Assembly: GCA_019119355.1 (NCBI GenBank)
Contig: DWXE01000028.1
Span: forward strand, 78,859 to 142,858
Source: Candidatus Eisenbergiella merdigallinarum
Lineage (GTDB): Bacteria; Bacillota; Clostridia; Lachnospirales; Lachnospiraceae
Reading direction: 5' to 3'
DNA: 64,000 nucleotides
Of the stretch, positions 35,007-43,414 are shown in pieces. The notes beneath the pieces were generated by a model, which was not told where the DNA came from, ran no database searches, and worked only from the letters and a program-made list of their open reading frames with translations. Positions within the stretch are counted from its first letter, which is position 1. Every line of letters starts with the position of its first letter. Made by a program: the position numbers and the translations under genes.

Positions 35007-36158
35007 TCACTCGATCACGACGTCGTCCGCATGCTCGTCCCAGATGATGCACACCCAGGTTTTGCCGCGGTTCAATTCGATGGGATTGCCGTCTTCATCC
35101 ACGTAGAGGGCGGGATCCGTATCCGAATATCTGGACCAGGTTCCCTCGATCATCCTGCCTCCCGTAAATACCACGGCCTTAAAATCCCCGCTCTCGGCGT
35201 CTCCCTCCTGCCAGCCGCCGTGGCACTCGAACGCCATATAGCCCTCGTCGTCCCTAAACTCCCCGTGGCAATACTGGAAGATGACGTTTTCCACGGCCAG
35301 CTGCTCGCCGGTGAGCTCGTCGATGTGCTCGCCGCCGTACTGATAGCGGTAGTATTTCCCATCTTCTTCATTGTATTCAAATCTGGCCTCCACGTTGGAA
35401 TAGCCGTTGGCCAGGCCGGTCTTCTTTCCGCCCGGATAGATCACGGAAGCCTCCGGAGCGCCGGCATGGTCCGCTTCCTCCCCATAGGGCGCGAAGGCGA
35501 ATTTCTGTTTGTGGGTGTCGTGATAGGTCAGGCTGTACTGGAACTTTTCCACCGCGTCCATCAGATCCTGCCCCGTGGTGTAGACGTTGTGAGGGGCCTT
35601 TCTATCGTCCGAGCGCATAAAGGCCTTCGTGGCCGGGCGGTCGATCCCCGCCACCGCCGCGCTGATATTGTCCACCTCATCGCCGTTGATCAGGTCTCCC
35701 GTATACACGGTGGCCTGTCCGAAATGCGCGAAGATCGCATCGAACTCCAGCGCGCTGTAGACGAAATAATCCCTGGCGCTGCGGACGTAGCCGATGTACT
35801 CCAGGTCGCTCCAGTTCTCGAACAGGGGCATCAGTCTGGTGACGCTGGCCTTTTCCATGGGCGCTTCGTAGATCACGGAAGCCTGTCCGATCCCCGCCTG
35901 AGGGCATCCCGCCTCCAGGTTGTTGATCATGATGGCGATGGGGCGCTGCTCCCGCTCTTCCTCGCTGCACTCCAGCCCCGTCAGGTAGCTGGTGGGAACC
36001 GGGTCATCCTGCTCCGGAAGGCTCTCGGAAGCTCCGCTTTCGGCTTCCTGCGCTCCCTGCTCCTGCGTTTCCTCCGCAGTCTCTTCGTTTCCCTGTCCGC
36101 AGGCGCAGAGCGCCAGGGACATTCCTATCGCCAGACAAAATAATCCGATCTTTTTCAT
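35007..36158 (-). CDS. DUF3048 domain lipoprotein (YerB-like)
   Basis: 383 residues from MKKIGLFCLAIGMSLALCAC at 36158, seven bases after GGAG. Lipoprotein signal with a Cys-Ala-Cys box, an acidic linker, then the two-part DUF3048 domain: RPIAIMINNLEAGCPQAGIG, VIYEAPMEKASVTRLMPLF, GYVRSARDYFVYSALEFDAI, and the C-terminal GKTWVCIIW. YerB-type proteins are surface lipoproteins of unknown function. Probably cotranscribed with the cobS-like gene 42 bases downstream. Confidence 0.9.
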   Translation of the reverse strand: MKKIGLFCLAIGMSLALCACGQGNEETAEETQEQGAQEAESGASESLPEQDDPVPTSYLTGLECSEEEREQRPIAIMINNLEAGCPQAGIGQASVIYEAPMEKASVTRLMPLFENWSDLEYIGYVRSARDYFVYSALEFDAIFAHFGQATVYTGDLINGDEVDNISAAVAGIDRPATKAFMRSDDRKAPHNVYTTGQDLMDAVEKFQYSLTYHDTHKQKFAFAPYGEEADHAGAPEASVIYPGGKKTGLANGYSNVEARFEYNEEDGKYYRYQYGGEHIDELTGEQLAVENVIFQYCHGEFRDDEGYMAFECHGGWQEGDAESGDFKAVVFTGGRMIEGTWSRYSDTDPALYVDEDGNPIELNRGKTWVCIIWDEHADDVVIE

Positions 36159-36212
36159 CCTCATTCTCCAAAACACCGCGATCTTCGAATAACAGTTGCC
36201 ATAATCTAAGAT

Positions 36213-36241
36213 ATTGTACTCCTGAATCTCCTAAAAATCAA
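36213..36241 (-). promoter_or_regulatory. Promoter of the DUF3048 gene
   Basis: Minus-strand TTGATT (36236-36241), 17-base spacer, TACAAT (36213-36218). Confidence 0.7.
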
Positions 36242-36284
36242 ACTTTTTTCACTTTTTATTACATTTATGTTACAAAATCCCTTT

Positions 36285-37940
36285 TCATTTCTTCAACAGA
36301 TGCAGTTTTGCCGCAAATTTCACAATAATCCTGCCGCCCGGCATGGAAAGGAGCTCCGCGGATCCCATGGCGCCGAACTTCAGCACCGCCGCGAAATAGA
36401 CGCACGCTCCTGCGGCCACGGCCAGAACGAGCCCTGCCGCGTTGCCCGCATAACCCTCCGGCAGCAGCCATACGACGCCGTGATAAACGCCGAAGGCAAG
36501 AACGCCCATGAGCACGGAAGCCCAGAACGGCAGCAAAAAGGTATTGACGAATTCCTGGCGATAGCCGGTGGCGTTTTTCACGGAAATCCCGTTCAACAGG
36601 CACATCAGGAAGGAATACGCGGTCACGGCCACGGGAAGGCTGTAAATGCCCAGCTCCGTAAAGGCCACCAGAGCCGAAGCGATGGCGGACTGCGCCGCCA
36701 GGGCGATCAGAGCGTTCACGATGGGCCTGGTGGCCTTCCCCACGGCCTGCAGGATCGCGTTGCTCAGGGTGGAAAGGGAATAGAAGACGATGCTGGCGCC
36801 CAGGGCTGCCAGCAGCCCGCCGGCCAGATCCATGCTCTCCTTTTCCAGAGAAGGATAGAGGATCCAGACGATGGGACGGGCCAGCGCGGTCATTCCCACC
36901 GCCGCCGGAATCGCGATGAACATGATGGTTTTGATGGCGGTCCGGATCTTCTGATTGACGTCCTTCTTATTTTTTGTCTCAAAGCTGCCCGCGATACTGG
37001 GAAGTATTGCCGACGCCATGGCGGATGCGATGGCGATGGGAATGTTGGAAAGCCCTACCGCCTGGGTATCGTAAATCCCGTTGATGGTCAGCACTTCTTC
37101 ATAGGCAGCACCGTGAACGGACTGCATCAGCCCGATATAGATGGACTGGTTGATCAGGGAGCTGGCGTTGTAAGCGCAGGTGCTCAGCAGCACCGGCGTC
37201 ACCATGAAAATGATGATTTTGAAAATTTCGCCGGTGGAGAGCAGATCCGCAGTGCGGTCCCGTTTCAGCCGGTTCTGTATCACTTTGCGGTTCATCTGGT
37301 AAACCAGCAGCATGAAGGCCAGGGCGATGAGCACGCCGGCCCCCGTCCCCACGGCGCTTCCCACCGCGCCCCATGCCGCCTGGGTGGATTCGCTTTCCCC
37401 CGCGAACAGGCTCATCAAAAACCAGGCCATGCCGATGCTCACCGCGGCGTTCAAAATCTGTTCGATGATCTGGGAAACCGAGGTCTGCACCATGGTCTTA
37501 TTCGCCTGAAAATATCCCCGCAAAACGCCCAGCAGCCCGGAAAAGAAAATGGTGGGCGCCAGCGTGCGCAGCACCATGGCCGCGTTGCCCGGGATCAGAA
37601 AATCCGCCCCAAAGAAGGCGAACAGGCTGGCCGCCCCTCCCACGATCACCACGTAGAGGAGGGAGCAGCGGAAAATCCGCTGCGCGTTCTGGTACTGGCG
37701 AAGGGCAAGCCTCTGGGAAATCACCTTCGAGACGGCCACGGGAATGCTGTAGGAGGAAATCAGAAGGATCATCTGATAATACCGGTAAGCCGGCGCGTAA
37801 TAGCCGTTTCCCGTCTCCCCGATGATGGCGGTCAGGGGCGCCCGGTACAGCAGCCCGATGATCCTGCACAGAATGCCCGCTGCCGCCAGAATGCCCGCCT
37901 GTTTTACAAAAGAACTGCTCTTTTTTGACTGTTCCTGCAT
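36285..37940 (-). CDS. MOP-superfamily flippase, SpoVB/YtgP (MurJ-like) type
   Basis: 551 residues with about 14 membrane helices. N-terminal KQAGILAAAGILCRIIGLLY then RAPLTAIIGETGNGYY, typical of SpoVB/YtgP-type lipid-linked oligosaccharide flippases. It would move lipid II or another undecaprenyl-linked glycan across the membrane. It lies 18 bases after the AlgJ-like gene, so here it may serve a surface polysaccharide that the neighbouring pair O-acetylates, rather than being the only lipid II flippase. Confidence 0.88.
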   Translation of the reverse strand: MQEQSKKSSSFVKQAGILAAAGILCRIIGLLYRAPLTAIIGETGNGYYAPAYRYYQMILLISSYSIPVAVSKVISQRLALRQYQNAQRIFRCSLLYVVIVGGAASLFAFFGADFLIPGNAAMVLRTLAPTIFFSGLLGVLRGYFQANKTMVQTSVSQIIEQILNAAVSIGMAWFLMSLFAGESESTQAAWGAVGSAVGTGAGVLIALAFMLLVYQMNRKVIQNRLKRDRTADLLSTGEIFKIIIFMVTPVLLSTCAYNASSLINQSIYIGLMQSVHGAAYEEVLTINGIYDTQAVGLSNIPIAIASAMASAILPSIAGSFETKNKKDVNQKIRTAIKTIMFIAIPAAVGMTALARPIVWILYPSLEKESMDLAGGLLAALGASIVFYSLSTLSNAILQAVGKATRPIVNALIALAAQSAIASALVAFTELGIYSLPVAVTAYSFLMCLLNGISVKNATGYRQEFVNTFLLPFWASVLMGVLAFGVYHGVVWLLPEGYAGNAAGLVLAVAAGACVYFAAVLKFGAMGSAELLSMPGGRIIVKFAAKLHLLKK

Positions 37941-37958
37941 AACTATCCTTCCCGGTCC

Positions 37959-39062
37959 TCAATCCGACAGGCGGAATGCGCTCAGATAATCCAGCCTGCG
38001 CTCCACCACTTCCAGGACGAACACGTCGGGATCCTGTTCCTCCACCATGGACTGCTCGAAAAAGCCGTTCCAGTGCGCCATGTAGCTGTCCGCGAAGCTG
38101 CTGGCCAGAACGCCCGCCATTCCCCCCGCAAAGGAATCCCGCACCATGAAAAACCTGCGCCCATCCGGAGCGTCCGAATGATAGATCAGCGCCGTGGCGT
38201 CGTCGATGGAAACCGTCTGCAGGTTGTTGGGCTCGTAACCCGTCACGATATAGTTGACGTCGCTGGCCATATTTTTTTCATAATAGTCCTGAAGGTTCAT
38301 CATTCTGGCCAGATCGTATCCGGAATAATCGTCCCGGGTAAAGGTCACTTCCTCCGGCGGCGGCACTTCGATTCCCAGCTCCGCCAGCAGCGCGCGGGCT
38401 CCGATGTAGGCGCCGGCCGCATTCCAGTGCGTATCGTAGTGCCAGTAAAGGGACCAGTCGTCCCTGTATTCCTTCATTTCCTCTTCCGGGTACACCACCC
38501 GAAGGTCCGTATTCTCCCGCAGGTAGTCCACCAGCTGCCGCACCCGGGTCTGTTCTCCCCGTTTATAATAGGAAGGAAGGTTTTCCTCCCCGTAGATCGT
38601 CTCCTTGTTGGGAGCGATGAAGAGGACGAACTCGCTGCCCCTCGCCTCCAGCCATTCTGCGGAAACCGTCAGGTTATCCGCGATGGCCAAAAGCTCCTCT
38701 TCGGAAAACAGGTTGCTCCCCTTAAAATCGTCGATGTCGCTCTCCGCGCTGTAGAACAGCCAGTTTTCCTCCCCGATGACCACTTTATCGTTGATTTCCT
38801 TCTCGCCGAACACTTTCACGTCCAGAAGGCTGTTCAGCGAGATCAGCTGGCTTCTGAAGGGCACCCCGTTGTTATACGCGCCCTCGAACTGGGCCGCGAA
38901 TTCCCGGTAATTGTCCCGGGTCAGCTTCGGAAACTGCGCGGTCGCCCCGTTCTCCGTCGCTTCCGTCTCAAACCGGTCCCCGGCCGCGATCCAGACCGCC
39001 CGCGGGAGCAGCAGCAACAGTGCAAAACAGATGAACCAGACGATGGCATTTCTCTTTTTCAT
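37959..39062 (-). CDS. AlgJ/AlgX-like SGNH-fold O-acetyltransferase partner (DHHW-type)
   Basis: 367 residues: one N-terminal signal anchor (AIVWFICFALLLLLPRAVWI), then an extracytoplasmic domain with LYWHYDTHWNAAGAYIGARA, where the D-T-H motif provides the catalytic pair, and FMVRDSFAGGMAGVLASSFA with the nucleophile serine. This is the AlgJ/AlgX layout that accepts acetyl groups from an MBOAT protein and transfers them to an exported polysaccharide. The MBOAT gene lies 12 bases upstream. Confidence 0.88.
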   Translation of the reverse strand: MKKRNAIVWFICFALLLLLPRAVWIAAGDRFETEATENGATAQFPKLTRDNYREFAAQFEGAYNNGVPFRSQLISLNSLLDVKVFGEKEINDKVVIGEENWLFYSAESDIDDFKGSNLFSEEELLAIADNLTVSAEWLEARGSEFVLFIAPNKETIYGEENLPSYYKRGEQTRVRQLVDYLRENTDLRVVYPEEEMKEYRDDWSLYWHYDTHWNAAGAYIGARALLAELGIEVPPPEEVTFTRDDYSGYDLARMMNLQDYYEKNMASDVNYIVTGYEPNNLQTVSIDDATALIYHSDAPDGRRFFMVRDSFAGGMAGVLASSFADSYMAHWNGFFEQSMVEEQDPDVFVLEVVERRLDYLSAFRLSD

Positions 39063-39074
39063 AGCTCCCTCCCG

Positions 39075-40505
39075 TCAGAAATTCAGATAGATGGCCGGAT
39101 TGTACGTTCCGTTGACCAGAAGCAGCATGGACGCCGCCACAAGGAGCAGGCACCAGACCATTTCCGCCAGGCTCCCCTTCCATTTCCGGACGGAGGGGCA
39201 GAACTTCTCCAGGGCCGCCTGCAGGATCCCCATCCCCAGCACGCCGGCCACGGCCGCCAGGGCGCAGCGGTTGCTCATCAGCTCGGGCAGCGCCACGGTG
39301 CTCTCCGTGTAATTCCAGGGCAACAGCATCCTCTTTATGTACTCCAGGGCCGGCTGCAGATTCGCCACCCGAAACAGCACCCAGCCGAACACCACGATCA
39401 GTCCCGTATAGACATAGCGCAGAAATCCGACGCGCTCCAGCACTTTTTTGAGCCCGATCCGCTCTGCGATGATGAAAAATCCGTGGAACATCCCCCATAC
39501 CAGAAAGGCGGAAGTGGCTCCGTGCCACAGCCCCGTAGCCAGAAAGACGATTCCCAGGTTGAGATACGTGCGCAGCCTGCCCTTCCGGTTCCCGCCCAGC
39601 GGAATGTAAAGATAGTCCCGGAACCAGGAGCTCAGGGAAATATGCCACCTGCGCCAGAATTCCTGAATGGAGCCGGACAGGTAGGGATAATGGAAGTTTT
39701 CGCACAGCTCGAAGCCGAACATCTTCCCCAGGCCCACCGCCATGTCGGAAAATCCGGAAAAGTCGTAATAAATCTGCAGGGTATACAAAAGGGCGGCGCA
39801 CCAGACCATGGCGCCCGTCACGTTATCCATCGGCTGTCCGTAAATCTTATCCACGCAGGCCCCCAGAATATTCGCCAGCAGCACCTTTTTCGCCAGGCCG
39901 TAGGAAAATCTGCGGATCCCTTCCGCCGTCTTCTCTGCAGTCTCTGTCCTCGCCTTCAGCTGGCCGCCCAGATCCTGATACCGGGCGATGGGGCCCACGG
40001 ATATCTTCGCGAAAAACGCCATATACAACCCCATGTCCACGGGATTCCTTTCGGCCGGATAGCGCCTCCGGTACAGATCCACCAGATAGGAAATCGCTCC
40101 GAACGTAAAGAAGGACAGGCCGATGGGCAGGGGGAGATTGCGCATTTCAAACTGCCGGCCCAGCAGCCGGTTCAAAATCCGCAGCCCGAAATCGAAATAT
40201 TTGTAATAGCCCAGCATCCCCAGGTTGACCAGAATCCCGGCCGTCAGCGCCGCGCGCTGCCAGGCCTGCGCATGCCGGATCCCTTCCTTCTTCTGCAGCG
40301 CCCCGATCAGCAGGCCGAACCCGTAGTTGGCCGCGATGGAGGCCAGCAAGAGCAGGATATAGACCGGCTCGCCCCAGGCATAAAAAAACAGGCTCGCCAG
40401 AAGGAGCAGCACGTTTTTCGCCCTGATATTTTTGATGCACAGCCTGTCCAGCGCGAAGGCTGCGGGAAGGAAGGCCGTCAGAAACAGCATGGAATTGATA
40501 CTCAT
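39075..40505 (-). CDS. MBOAT family O-acyltransferase (AlgI-like)
   Basis: 476 residues, about 11 membrane helices. Starts MSINSMLFLTAFLPAAFALD. MBOAT catalytic region FLATGLWHGATSAFLVWGMF, with the essential histidine in LWHG, preceded by SLSSWFRDYLYIPLGGNRKG. Moves acetyl groups from cytoplasmic acetyl-CoA to the outside. Partner of the AlgJ-like protein downstream. First gene of the three-gene operon. Confidence 0.94.
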   Translation of the reverse strand: MSINSMLFLTAFLPAAFALDRLCIKNIRAKNVLLLLASLFFYAWGEPVYILLLLASIAANYGFGLLIGALQKKEGIRHAQAWQRAALTAGILVNLGMLGYYKYFDFGLRILNRLLGRQFEMRNLPLPIGLSFFTFGAISYLVDLYRRRYPAERNPVDMGLYMAFFAKISVGPIARYQDLGGQLKARTETAEKTAEGIRRFSYGLAKKVLLANILGACVDKIYGQPMDNVTGAMVWCAALLYTLQIYYDFSGFSDMAVGLGKMFGFELCENFHYPYLSGSIQEFWRRWHISLSSWFRDYLYIPLGGNRKGRLRTYLNLGIVFLATGLWHGATSAFLVWGMFHGFFIIAERIGLKKVLERVGFLRYVYTGLIVVFGWVLFRVANLQPALEYIKRMLLPWNYTESTVALPELMSNRCALAAVAGVLGMGILQAALEKFCPSVRKWKGSLAEMVWCLLLVAASMLLLVNGTYNPAIYLNF

Positions 40506-40552
40506 CCGAAATTCTCCAAATCACATAGTCGGCCGCTTTGCCGCCGCCTATT

Positions 40553-40580
40553 AGTATATCCGTTTTTCCTCTTTTTTCAA
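40553..40580 (-). promoter_or_regulatory. Promoter of the MBOAT-AlgJ-flippase operon
   Basis: Minus-strand TTGAAA (40575-40580), 16-base spacer, TATACT (40553-40558). Confidence 0.65.
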
Positions 40581-40620
40581 CGTTTTTATGGAAATCATCC
40601 TGAAACAGCAGCCATATCGT

Positions 40621-41370
40621 TCAGACGCCCGCAAGATCCCGGATCACCTCTCCGGCCGCCACCAGCCCCGCTGCGGAGGGCACGAAGGAGACGCTGCCCG
40701 GCACGCTCCGCCTGCTGCCGGCCTCTTCCTCCGAAAGCAGCCCCGGCAGGGGTGTCCTGGCCTCCTCCCGGGAATAGACCGCCCTGCATCCGGCGATCCC
40801 CCGCTTCTTTAACTCCCGGCGCATCACCCGGGCCAGGGGACAGACGCTGGTTTCGGACAGATCCGCCACCTCAAACCGCGCCGGATCCAGCTTGTTGCCC
40901 GCGCCCATGCAGCTGATGACGGGAACGCCCGCCGCCTTCGCCCGGACGATGATCTCGATTTTTGCGCTGACCGTATCCACCGCGTCCACCACATAATCGA
41001 AGGAAGAAAAATCGAAGGTCTCCGCGTTCTCCGGCAGGAAAAAGCATTCCCTCGTCTCCACCCGCGCCTTCGGGTTGATGGCAGCGATGCGATCCCGCAT
41101 GGCCTCCGTCTTGTAGCGCCCCACCGAGTTCCAGTCCGCGATGATCTGGCGGTTGATGTTGGAAACGGAAACCCGGTCGCTGTCCACCAGCAAAAACGCG
41201 CCGATCCCCGCCCGGGCCAGCGCTTCGACCGCAAACCCGCCGACCCCGCCGATTCCGAAGACCGCGACGCGCGCGCGCATCAGGCGCTCCACGCCCTCCT
41301 CGCCCAGCAGGAGCGCGGTCCTGACAAACTGTTCTTCCACCATTCCGTCCATCCCTCTTCTTTTCGACAT
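40621..41370 (-). CDS. tcdA: tRNA threonylcarbamoyladenosine dehydratase TcdA
   Basis: Up to 249 residues; inner ATGs at codons 7 and 10 are also possible, and codon 10 lies nine bases after GAGGG. E1-like fold: VAVFGIGGVGGFAVEALARA nucleotide loop, VDSDRVSVSNINRQ, YVVDAVDTVSAKIE, and SCMGAGNKLDPARFEVADLS, specific for TcdA rather than ThiF or MoeB. Converts t6A37 of tRNA to its cyclic form. Monocistronic. Confidence 0.94.
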   Translation of the reverse strand: MSKRRGMDGMVEEQFVRTALLLGEEGVERLMRARVAVFGIGGVGGFAVEALARAGIGAFLLVDSDRVSVSNINRQIIADWNSVGRYKTEAMRDRIAAINPKARVETRECFFLPENAETFDFSSFDYVVDAVDTVSAKIEIIVRAKAAGVPVISCMGAGNKLDPARFEVADLSETSVCPLARVMRRELKKRGIAGCRAVYSREEARTPLPGLLSEEEAGSRRSVPGSVSFVPSAAGLVAAGEVIRDLAGV

Positions 41371-41389
41371 TCTTCTACGCTTTAGAACG

Positions 41390-41418
41390 AGTATACCATA
41401 AATTTCCCGGAAAAAATA
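41390..41418 (-). promoter_or_regulatory. Probable extended -10 promoter of tcdA
   Basis: Minus-strand TATACT (41390-41395) preceded by TG at the extended position; the -35 (TATTTT, 41413-41418) is poor. Confidence 0.45.
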
Positions 41419-41457
41419 TTAAAATTGTATTACACAATCTTTCGGAGGAAAAAATAG

Positions 41458-41658
41458 CCGCCACTACTCGCAAATGCTCCGAACCCCTACGATTCAGCAA
41501 AGGATTGCGAAACGGCCGCTTTTGCCGCAAATCCCCTGTGGGTCCCGCTTCGCCCGAACGACTTTCTCATCCTCTTCCCGGGAGAAGCGCACCGGCCCGG
41601 CTGCATCCTGGACGCCCCCGCGTCCGTCTCCAAGATCGTGATGAAAATCCGGCTGTAA
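41458..41658 (+). pseudogene. Remnant of a YhcH/YjgK/YiaL family protein (C-terminal part)
   Basis: A stop-to-stop open segment of 66 codons without a start. Its end reads WVPLRPNDFLILFPGEAH, then RPGC and VSKIVMKIRL, the conserved C-terminus of YhcH/YjgK/YiaL cupins linked to sialic acid and other sugar catabolism. The N-terminal 90 or so residues are missing: upstream in-frame there is TAG (41455-41457), then unrelated AT-rich DNA. A decayed sugar-use gene next to the amidohydrolase. Confidence 0.7.
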
Positions 41659-41672
41659 TTTGCCGGATTCCG

Positions 41673-41701
41673 TGTACTTTTCTTCCCTTTCGGGCTATAC
41701 T
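41673..41701 (+). promoter_or_regulatory. Probable promoter of the amidohydrolase gene
   Basis: TATACT (41696-41701) with a weak -35 (TGTACT, 41673-41678) at 17-base spacing. Confidence 0.45.
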
Positions 41702-41710
41702 CTTCTTAAG

Positions 41711-41731
41711 CGGGGCGCCGGCGGCGCCCCG
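41711..41731 (+). other. GC-rich hairpin in the amidohydrolase leader
   Basis: CGGGGCGCC (41711-41719) pairs perfectly with GGCGCCCCG (41723-41731) around a GGC loop. It would lie within a few bases of the transcript's 5' end. No T run follows, so it is not a terminator; a 5' stabilising stem is likely. Confidence 0.6.
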
Positions 41732-41779
41732 TTAAAAAAGAAACGGAGAGCAGCTTTACGCTCCGGAACGGAGGCTTTT

Positions 41780-43414
41780 ATGAGCAGAACGATCTATTAT
41801 AACGGCACCATTTTGACCATGAATCCGGCGCAGCCCACGGCGAAAACCGTGACGGTGCAGGACGGGCGCATCGTCAGCACTTCCGGGGCTGTAAGCGTCT
41901 CGGAAATCCGTGGATACGACGCTCCGCACGGCCCTTCTGCGCAGGCGCAAAAGGAGGCCCCGTCCCGGACCCGTTTTGTGGATCTGAGAGGGGCCACCCT
42001 GCTTCCCTCTTTCATGGATGCCCACGGCCATTTTTCCGGTTATGCCACCTCCCTTCTTCAGGTTGAGCTGGACGAATCGGCAGATTTTGATGAAATCGTC
42101 TCCCGGATCCGTTCCTTCCTCTCCCGGACCCGGATTCCCGACGGCGCCTGGATCATGGGAAAAGGGTATGACCACAATCTGCTCAGCGAAGGCGCACACC
42201 CGGACAGAGCCGTGCTGGATCAGGCGGTTTTGGATCACCCGCTGGTGATTCAGCATAAGTCCGGGCATATGGGCGTATTCAACTCCGCTGCCCTGCGGCT
42301 TCTGGGCATCACGGCCGACACTCCCTGCCCCTCCGGAGGCCGCATCGAAATCCGGGACGGCGAGCCCACCGGCTACCTGGAAGAAAACGCTTTTCTCTCC
42401 TTTCTCCAGAAAGTTCCCATGCCCTCCACGGAAGATCTCATGGCTTCCTACGCCCGCGCGCAGGAAGCATACGCGTCTTACGGCATCACCACCGTCCAGG
42501 AGGGAATGCTTCCCCTGCCGCTGGCTCCCCTCTGCCGGACCCTGATGGAGCAAAAGCTTTTGTGGCTGGACGTGGTGGGATACGCCGACGCCAGAGAGGC
42601 AGACGCCGTCGAACGCGCGCTGCCCGGCTGTCACGGCGTATACAGGAACCATTTCAAACTGGGCGGGATGAAAATCTTCCTGGATGGCTCTCCTCAGGGG
42701 CGCACCGCCTGGATGCGCACGCCTTACGAAGGCAGCGAAAACGACTGCGGATACGGCACCCTGACGGACGAGGAGGCGGAACGGTTCGTAAGGCTTTCCG
42801 TCCAAAAGAACGTGCAGCTTCTGGCCCACTGCAACGGAGATGCCGCTGCCGCCCAGTTTCTGCGCGTTTGTCAAAAGGTTGAAGACGAGGGGCTTCCCCT
42901 GAAATCCCTCCGCCCCGTCCTGATCCACGGACAGCTTCTCGGCACCGATCAGCTCCCCGCCGTCAGACAGCTCGGCATCATCCCTTCCTTTTTTGCAGCC
43001 CACGTCTACCACTGGGGCGATATCCATGTGAAGAACTTCGGCCTGAGACGGGCTTCCCACATCAGCCCTGCTGCCTCCGCTCTGGCGGATGGAATTCCCT
43101 TCACCTTTCATCAGGACGCGCCCGTCATTCAGCCCGACATGCTGGAGACGATCTGGTGCAGCGCGGTGCGGCTCACGAAGGGCGGGCTGAAGCTGGATGC
43201 GCAGGCCATTCCCGCGGCCGAAGCGCTCAAAGCCGTCACCATCAACGCCGCTTACCAGTATTTTGAGGAAAATGAAAAAGGCTCCATCGAACCGGGCAAA
43301 CGGGCTGATTTCGTCATTCTGGACCGAAATCCCCTGGAAACGGATCCCATGGAGCTTAGACAAATTAAAATCCTTCAGACCATCAAAGACGGGGAGACCG
43401 TTTTTGAGGGGTGA
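41780..43414 (+). CDS. Amidohydrolase family protein, YtcJ-like
   Basis: 544 residues from MSRTIYYNGTILTMNPAQPT at 41780, after GGAGG. Amidohydro_3 layout: N-terminal beta domain, metal motif MDAHGHFSGY, GYDHNLLSEGAHPDRAVLD, DGSPQGRTAWM, metal histidines in LLAHCNGDAAA and LIHGQLL, then the C-terminal GSIEPGKRADFVILDRNPLE. Hydrolyses an amide or similar bond of unknown substrate in the cytoplasm. Its last 32 bases overlap the convergent MFS gene. Confidence 0.9.
   Translation: MSRTIYYNGTILTMNPAQPTAKTVTVQDGRIVSTSGAVSVSEIRGYDAPHGPSAQAQKEAPSRTRFVDLRGATLLPSFMDAHGHFSGYATSLLQVELDESADFDEIVSRIRSFLSRTRIPDGAWIMGKGYDHNLLSEGAHPDRAVLDQAVLDHPLVIQHKSGHMGVFNSAALRLLGITADTPCPSGGRIEIRDGEPTGYLEENAFLSFLQKVPMPSTEDLMASYARAQEAYASYGITTVQEGMLPLPLAPLCRTLMEQKLLWLDVVGYADAREADAVERALPGCHGVYRNHFKLGGMKIFLDGSPQGRTAWMRTPYEGSENDCGYGTLTDEEAERFVRLSVQKNVQLLAHCNGDAAAAQFLRVCQKVEDEGLPLKSLRPVLIHGQLLGTDQLPAVRQLGIIPSFFAAHVYHWGDIHVKNFGLRRASHISPAASALADGIPFTFHQDAPVIQPDMLETIWCSAVRLTKGGLKLDAQAIPAAEALKAVTINAAYQYFEENEKGSIEPGKRADFVILDRNPLETDPMELRQIKILQTIKDGETVFEG

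Noticed and set aside
39075..40505. MBOAT protein as DltB (D-alanylation of teichoic acid)
   Set aside because: No dltA, dltC or dltD genes; the partner is an AlgJ/AlgX-like protein with a DTHWN motif, so an O-acetylation pair is the better reading.
38073..40916. A 947-codon plus-strand open frame opposite the MBOAT, AlgJ-like and tcdA genes
   Set aside because: Antisense to three recognised genes, His/Pro/Arg-rich translation typical of a GC-driven open frame, no ribosome site.
41711..41731. The strong GC hairpin before the amidohydrolase as a terminator
   Set aside because: No T run on either strand and no gene ending nearby apart from the decayed YhcH remnant; it fits a 5' leader stem better.
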